NCBI GenBank assembly: GCA_021030915.1
Contig: JAGEMR010000103.1
Coordinates: forward strand, 1 to 64,000
Reading direction: 5' to 3'
Source of the DNA: Astrothelium macrocarpum
Taxonomy: Eukaryota; Ascomycota; Dothideomycetes; Trypetheliales; Trypetheliaceae
DNA: 64,000 bases
Shown: positions 59,501-64,000 of the stretch, piece by piece
Numbering within the stretch: position 1 is the stretch's first letter
Layout: each line of letters begins with the position of its first letter
Position numbers and translations under genes: made by a program
Notes under the pieces: model-generated
Database searches by the model: none
What the model saw: the letters and a program-made list of their open reading frames with translations, nothing else
Told to the model about the DNA's origin: nothing

Positions 59501-60342
59501 TAGACGATATTGATATTCCTTCTCCTACGAAGACGTCGGCAAACAAACTGGCTGACCTGCTTTACGCGTTAACTTCCTACGTTGAAGCACCCCTTTCTTC
59601 GGTCAGCACGCATTCCGCCAAGGCCACCAATCTCAAGAGCCAAGCGCTCGCCATGACGACTTCTCTCCTGGTTCAGCCCCATGCCTCGTACCCGACTTCG
59701 GGTTACGCACAGGTATCACCGTCGCGCAAAATTGCGCAAGCAACGTGTCCACGGGCTTTGTGTGCAATCCTACGCGCAAGGCAGGAGTGCGATGACGTAA
59801 GCCATCTCGCTGCAGAACTCGAGCGCTCAGCGACAGAGCTGGTGGCAATTTGCCAGCCTGTGACCGGCATCGAAGCCGTTCTAGATATCCTTGATACCGA
59901 AAACCCATCTCGTGTTCTGGAAGATCAAAATGGAAAGGAGACCGTGGTCAACAGCAAAAAGGAACATGAAGTACAAGTCGATTCCATAAGCCATTCCAGG
60001 CTCATTTCCATGGGACTTGACATCCTTTCCCAGCTGCTCCGTCGTCTCAAGCCGCACGATCATGGGGATCTTAGAGACCAGTTCACGCTCTCGGCTGATC
60101 AACGCCACAAGTTGGGCGAGATTGCGGTGAAATTTCTTGAGCATTCAGACCCTGACGTACGTCGTGCAGACACGGATTTCTGTGTCGAGCTATACGACGT
60201 TATTTCAAAGCAAAAGAGCGATCCAGACGACATGAATGGGAACCGGACTAGCGCTGAAGAATTCTGGAAGGTGGTCGAGAGCGCGGGCGAAGGAAGTCTA
60301 AATTTGATCACTTACTATCTTGCCAAGAGAGGAAAAGCTTGA
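56504..60342 (+). CDS. STU1: CLASP-family microtubule-binding protein (Stu1)
   Basis: CLASPs stabilise microtubule plus ends and the mitotic spindle. Exons 56504-56962, 57018-58045 and 58095-60342 give 1244 residues. ATG 56504 begins MDREAQDLLAILRRSSVAVD. The N-terminal TOG-like region (SKLCPLLLDRLGDARESHR, PYLVANLEEHDGGVREVAKQ) is followed by the CLASP-N domain. That domain contains HFRSMAPYFEGKETEQNWMH and PRVREGMRGTYWMF. A long Ser/Pro/Arg-rich, basic linker (about residues 500-900) is typical for microtubule lattice binding. The C-terminal helical part (ISMGLDILSQLLRRLKPHD, DPDVRRADTDFCVELYDVI) is another TOG-like domain. Both introns are short GT-AG introns that keep frame. Confidence 0.93.
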
Positions 60343-60668
60343 CAAAAAGACGTCAATTGGACTGTAGCAGTTGCATCTGACTTCAGACTTTGTGGTACTT
60401 TATCACTACCATGTCTTTTCACGAACTTAAAAGCACGGCGTTTGGTAATTAAAAGCTAGTATAGACACTGAGCTCTTCTCCAGTGTTGGCAGAGCCCCAT
60501 GGCCTGACTAATCTTGTTGTATCATATCGCAATAGGCTTCAACTTTGACGATTGCATTGAAAATCTCCCATTTGCCTGGATGATTGGCTACCTTGTAGGC
60601 TACCTCTTGGATTTGAAAGCCTGAGGGTCGCACAAACCAGGTGGAGATGCTGTAGAGGCGGAGAATTT
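60343..60668. other. Short intergenic region between convergent STU1 and MED21
   Basis: About 325 bases with no gene. On the minus strand, MED21 could be read past its stop only by splicing at gtaaga (60687), which would replace the natural end KVRRI. Confidence 0.5.
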
Positions 60669-61278
60669 CTATATTCTTCTTACCTTGCCAATGACCCGGT
60701 CCAATTGTTCGACACATTTCTCCTTCGTCTTGATTGCCTTTTGCCTCCTAATCTCAACTTCTCTTAGCCGATTCTCAAGGTCTCGGATCTTGTCTACTTG
60801 TTCCTCCTCGCTCTTCCCAATTCCTGGCAAGGCATCTATCAGGTATTCAATCTGCTGCTCTTTGATTACCAAATCTTGTGCCAATTCTTTCAATGCCTCT
60901 TCAAAAACGTGTGCAGAATCTGGTCTTAAGCCAGAGGAGTCTTCGGCCCCATTTTGAGCGTTTTGTTGTATTTGAGACACGGCTTCGGCGGTAGGCGAAG
61001 CAGCGTGACCAGCACTGCCATTTGCGCCACTTTCGGGGGGCAGCAAAGCACTTGGGGGGACAGACGTAGGCTGATTTCGGGCGTGGGGGTTCTGGTCAGG
61101 TTGCGAAGGGATTGTAGCATAGTTGTGATGTGTCTGAATGTAACGAATCGATGCATACATCTGAGTGAGAAGCTGCGACAGTAAGTCAATGTGCTCTGAC
61201 GGGAGTCGAAAATTGCATGCATAGAAGAGAATATACCTGATCCAAACAATCTTGAAGCTGTGTGAGACGGTCGGCCAT
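60669..61278 (-). CDS. MED21: Mediator complex subunit Med21 (Srb7)
   Basis: Middle-module Mediator subunit; pairs with Med7 in a coiled-coil hinge that links activators to RNA polymerase II. Coding exons 61278-61237 and 61172-60669 give 181 residues. The start MADRLTQLQDCLDQ|LLTQMYASIRYIQ is the conserved N-terminus, split by a 64-nt intron in the usual place. A low-complexity Pro/Ser/Ala segment (about residues 33-80) precedes the C-terminal helices. Those helices are FEEALKELAQDLVIKEQQIE and IEYLIDALPGIGKSEEEQ, followed by a heptad-rich tail ending DRVIGKVRRI. Confidence 0.93.
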
Positions 61279-61529
61279 CGTGGGCGACTTGATTATACAA
61301 GGTGCGAGTGGTGAGAAATAACGTAATAGTCTTCTACCGAGCTTGTTGAACGGCTATCAGCTAGAGTAATGTAGGTACCTTAGTGAACAAGCGGTTGAAA
61401 ATGAAGTAGTGCTTAAGGCTTGCGCATATTTCCTGTTTGTCAAGAGTGACCTCACCTCCTCACTCTACCACCCATGTGCCTCACTTCCCTGGGGCACTTT
61501 TCAAAATAATACCCGACTCTCAGCAGGCT
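61279..61529. promoter_or_regulatory. Divergent promoter shared by MED21 and the Rrg7-like gene
   Basis: The 251 bases between the two start codons contain GTAGGTACCTTA (61371-61382), a word similar to those in front of the CAP gene. No other element is clear. Confidence 0.4.
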
Positions 61530-62264
61530 ATGTTTTATAGCCGTCCGCTCATTACCGCCTCAACTGTGGTTTCTCAGTCTCTCAAACCTTATTCTCGGCT
61601 CAAGGGCTCGCTCACCCGTAACAGCGCAGAAGCCAATCACATAGATAGTCGATCGTTTGAAGATTATGCAGACCAAGTAGGTCTAAACAAAAATAGTACC
61701 GTTTATCGAGGCACCAGGTACGAGTACACGGCAATTGATGCGCTGAGACGATTTTACTTCGACCTGAAGCGACAAGGCGGCCGAGATGATCTCGGTATTG
61801 ATCTGCTCGGTGCTTGGACTTTACCACCTTTCACTCACCCCGTACGCGTACTAGCATCATGTAAAAGCCATGCCAAAACAGCACAACCAAGCTGGGTCAG
61901 AGAGCTAGAGGGAGCATTTGCTGGCGATCCGCAATCACCAAGAAACACCAGGGTCATTGGCTTCTTAGTTTCCCGGAGTGAAACCACACTGGGCGTGAGA
62001 GATGCCTTAGCAAGGAGCAACGTGCCCCTTGGATTCATCAATGTTACTCTGGAAGGAAACGTGAGGCAAATGCTATGGAACCAAAAAGCCGCAGATATGG
62101 GTCTAGAGCGCGTCACGCCCACGGTCACCAATCAAGAGACGCATGGGGGTACGGATGTGAAAGACCAAAAAGCCACAATGATTGTATTGATGGAAAACGG
62201 CAGGATTCTTGATAGGGTACATGGTGATGGCGCGAACATTCCCCGGACAGGCCAAACCCTTTGA
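61530..62264 (+). CDS. Rrg7-like mitochondrial protein (DUF2034 family)
   Basis: Single exon, 244 residues from ATG 61530 (MFYSRPLITASTVVSQSLKP). The start is basic and Ser/Thr-rich without acidic residues, as in mitochondrial presequences. The family's restriction-endonuclease-like core is visible: RSFEDYADQVGLNKNSTVYR, GTRYEYTAIDALRRF, then the PD-(D/E)xK-like strand GRDDLGIDLLGAW and VLASCKSHAKTAQPSWVREL. The D...(x)CK spacing fits a nuclease-type fold. In yeast, RRG7 is required for respiratory growth and mitochondrial genome maintenance; the molecular activity is not settled. The open frame extends upstream of the ATG, but without another ATG. Confidence 0.85.
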   Translation: MFYSRPLITASTVVSQSLKPYSRLKGSLTRNSAEANHIDSRSFEDYADQVGLNKNSTVYRGTRYEYTAIDALRRFYFDLKRQGGRDDLGIDLLGAWTLPPFTHPVRVLASCKSHAKTAQPSWVRELEGAFAGDPQSPRNTRVIGFLVSRSETTLGVRDALARSNVPLGFINVTLEGNVRQMLWNQKAADMGLERVTPTVTNQETHGGTDVKDQKATMIVLMENGRILDRVHGDGANIPRTGQTL

Positions 62265-63090
62265 AAGGTAGAATGCATGCACAACAGACATGACTCAGAT
62301 TGAGCTGCAGAGCAAATCTTGCAACCTGTTTCAACGACATCCACATTTGTTGGTCTCCCTTCCCAGCTGTTGCTGGACCATCAAGTGATTGGAGCATACC
62401 AAGGCAATCATTGGCAATCCTTCACATGGTGATCATTAAAGCAGCGTTACTACAATAGAATGGACATGTTGGAATGTATGAGTAAAACCCTACCTGTTAC
62501 CCGACCGTATACGATTCACATCAGTCCACCGTGACATAGAGATTGTTCCGATAACGAAAGCAAGGGTGTAATGTCATTCCTGTCAAGGAATTCACGATCG
62601 GTGATAAAGTTCAGCGCGGTCCTCTTGCCAGCGATCATTGGAGCTCTCCAAACTGCATTAATCTTTTGCAATTAGCAGGGACCACGGCATAGATCTAGAT
62701 TGATGACATGATGTAGAAGAATCGTTTCAAATATTTTTGCACAGGTCGAAATCGCTGTATTATCAACACCATATTTCAGAAATGACCACTCTCTATTCGT
62801 ATCGTGGCGCACAAGAACCGCTAGCTCGTCGATCGCTAAAGGGAACAAAAACCACCATTGAACCATTGAGCAGACTTCGCCAATTACTCTCAAGGTCTGC
62901 ACCCGTCCAGTCTCCTCCTTGGCCATCATGTCATCATCGTTGCAAACAAAATCCGCCAAGAACCCCTGTCACAGGCCAGTACCGGATATAATAGGACTTA
63001 CCAAGCTCCGGAACTGCTTTTTACCAATAAACTTCCGAGTAACTTCTTGGAGATTTTGTCAACTTCTTTCTGGTCACTTTGGTCTATAGA
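62265..63090. other. Intergenic, no supported gene
   Basis: 3' flank of the Rrg7-like gene and promoter of the NmrA-like gene. Only short frames without motifs. Confidence 0.5.
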
Positions 63091-64000
63091 ATGGCCGTCG
63101 ATTTTGAGAAAGACTTGATTCTTATCACTTGTGCAAGTGGAAAGCAATGCTCTCATCTCATTCCTTTATTGTCGAAAAAGTTCAAGCGCCTTCGACTCCA
63201 AGTCAATTCTCAGCCATCCCTTGATCGTCTACAGGAGAGATACCCTTTTGCTGAGATCGTCCAATCTGATCTTGGCGATCCTCGCGCTGTCTCTCGATTA
63301 GTATCTGGTGTCACAGCTCTTTACCTTGTTGGGCCGTCATTCCATCCTCGCGAAGCCGACCTTTGCAAAAATGTTATCGACTCGGCCGTGACAGAGTTCG
63401 ACAATGGCAAAGGCCAGTTTGAGCATTTGATCTACAGGTCAGTTGAACAAAGCTGAACTAGATCGTCATTACCTATTCAGCTATTTTCTCTATGTATTCG
63501 TTATCCAAGTAGTCCCATCAGAAGCTATGGGGCTAAAATCGCCGTCATCTCTTCCTACTGATTCTGTTTGATCAGTTCTGTCCTAAATAGTCAGTTGAGT
63601 AAGCTCCTAAACCATGATTGTAAACGCTACGTCGAGGAATATCTCATCGAATCGGGCCTTCCGCATACAATCATGCAGCCCACACATTTCATGGATAATT
63701 TCCCAATAGCCGCGCTCGCACAGCAGGATGACCCTGTATATCACGCGGCTACAAATCCTCAAATTAGATTTTCTTTCATTGCGCTCAAGGACCTTGCCCA
63801 GGCCAGTGCCACGGTGTTTGAACAACGAGAAAAGCACATCTACGCTCAATATCCTCTCGTGTCCGCTGGCCCACATTCTTACGAGGAGGTCGTTTCCATT
63901 GCCGCAAAAGAGATGGGGAAGCATATTCGAATCCAGCGTATACCATATAGTGAGGCCATCGAAGGAAGAATGAAGATGATTACGGGAACTGCAGAACCGA
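63091..64000 (+). CDS. NmrA-like NAD(P)-binding protein (cut by window end)
   Basis: Atypical short-chain dehydrogenase-like protein of the NmrA/HSCARG group, used as redox sensor or NAD(P)H-dependent reductase. Exon 1 63091-63437, a 138-nt intron (CTACAG|gtcagt ... gatcag|TT), then exon 2 from 63576 to beyond the window; 256 codons are visible. The Rossmann start reads LILITCASGKQCSHLIPLLS, where the family usually has G..G..G; here the glycines are partly replaced (ASGKQ), an oddity that may reduce dinucleotide binding. DLGDPRAVSRLVSGVTALYL and the joined segment HLIYSSVLNSQLSK (active-site region) follow. TIMQPTHFMDNF corresponds to the family's RP..FMEN motif. No stop before the window end. 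Confidence 0.82.

Noticed and set aside
60508..60687. Extra 3' exon for MED21 after GT at 60687
   Set aside because: The unspliced end KVRRI fits the family end, and alternative joins give unrelated sequence.
1..64000. CRISPR array, operons, bacterial-type promoters or terminators
   Set aside because: Spliceosomal introns and the gene set are fungal; no regularly spaced repeats were seen.

Overview
The window looks like a piece of a filamentous ascomycete (Pezizomycotina) chromosome. The genes carry short GT-AG introns (about 45-140 nt). The protein set is typical of such fungi: HsbA, fungal rhodopsin-domain membrane proteins, a GH11 xylanase, a tannase-family esterase and a HeLo-like N-terminal domain protein. 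Blocks of extremely AT-rich DNA and a pattern of C-to-T-type stop codons in decayed genes point to past repeat-induced point mutation (RIP). I cannot place the species; nothing in the window decides between Leotiomycetes and Dothideomycetes. All gene models come from reading frames and splice sites by eye, without searches.

Left part (1 to about 44 kb) is accessory. It opens with an AT-saturated block (1-640), then two decayed hypothetical genes (715-2470 and 2965-4138) separated by a 105-bp tandem duplication. There follow a six-exon rhodopsin-domain membrane protein (6123-7635), an unknown protein (7766-8677), a FAD monooxygenase that looks recently broken (9815-11289) and an MCT-like MFS transporter (12576-14162). 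A HeLo-like/kinase-like/ZZ-finger protein split by one in-frame TAA occupies 15990-18572, and an HsbA-type secreted protein lies at 22841-23585. At 25139-27304 is a RIP-ravaged Fot1/pogo-type transposon with inverted terminal repeats and a TA target duplication. Downstream is a group of secreted or membrane genes: GH11 xylanase with a His-rich tail, a glycine-zipper protein, a tannase-family esterase, an amino-acid permease and a second rhodopsin-domain protein. These would fit a plant-associated or saprotrophic lifestyle (cell-wall breakdown, phenolic ester hydrolysis, uptake). The stretch 38.4-44.7 kb holds no convincing protein gene, only a tRNA-like sequence.

Right part (about 44.7-64 kb) is core genome with conserved eukaryotic genes: cyclase-associated protein (actin turnover), malate dehydrogenase, transportin/Kap104, a basic-secretory-protein family metalloprotein, the CLASP/Stu1 microtubule protein, Mediator subunit Med21, an Rrg7-type mitochondrial protein, and an NmrA-like protein cut by the window end. 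Two compact divergent promoters (BSP/STU1, MED21/RRG7) mark this dense segment. The junction between the desert and the core block near 44 kb is the main structural boundary of the window.
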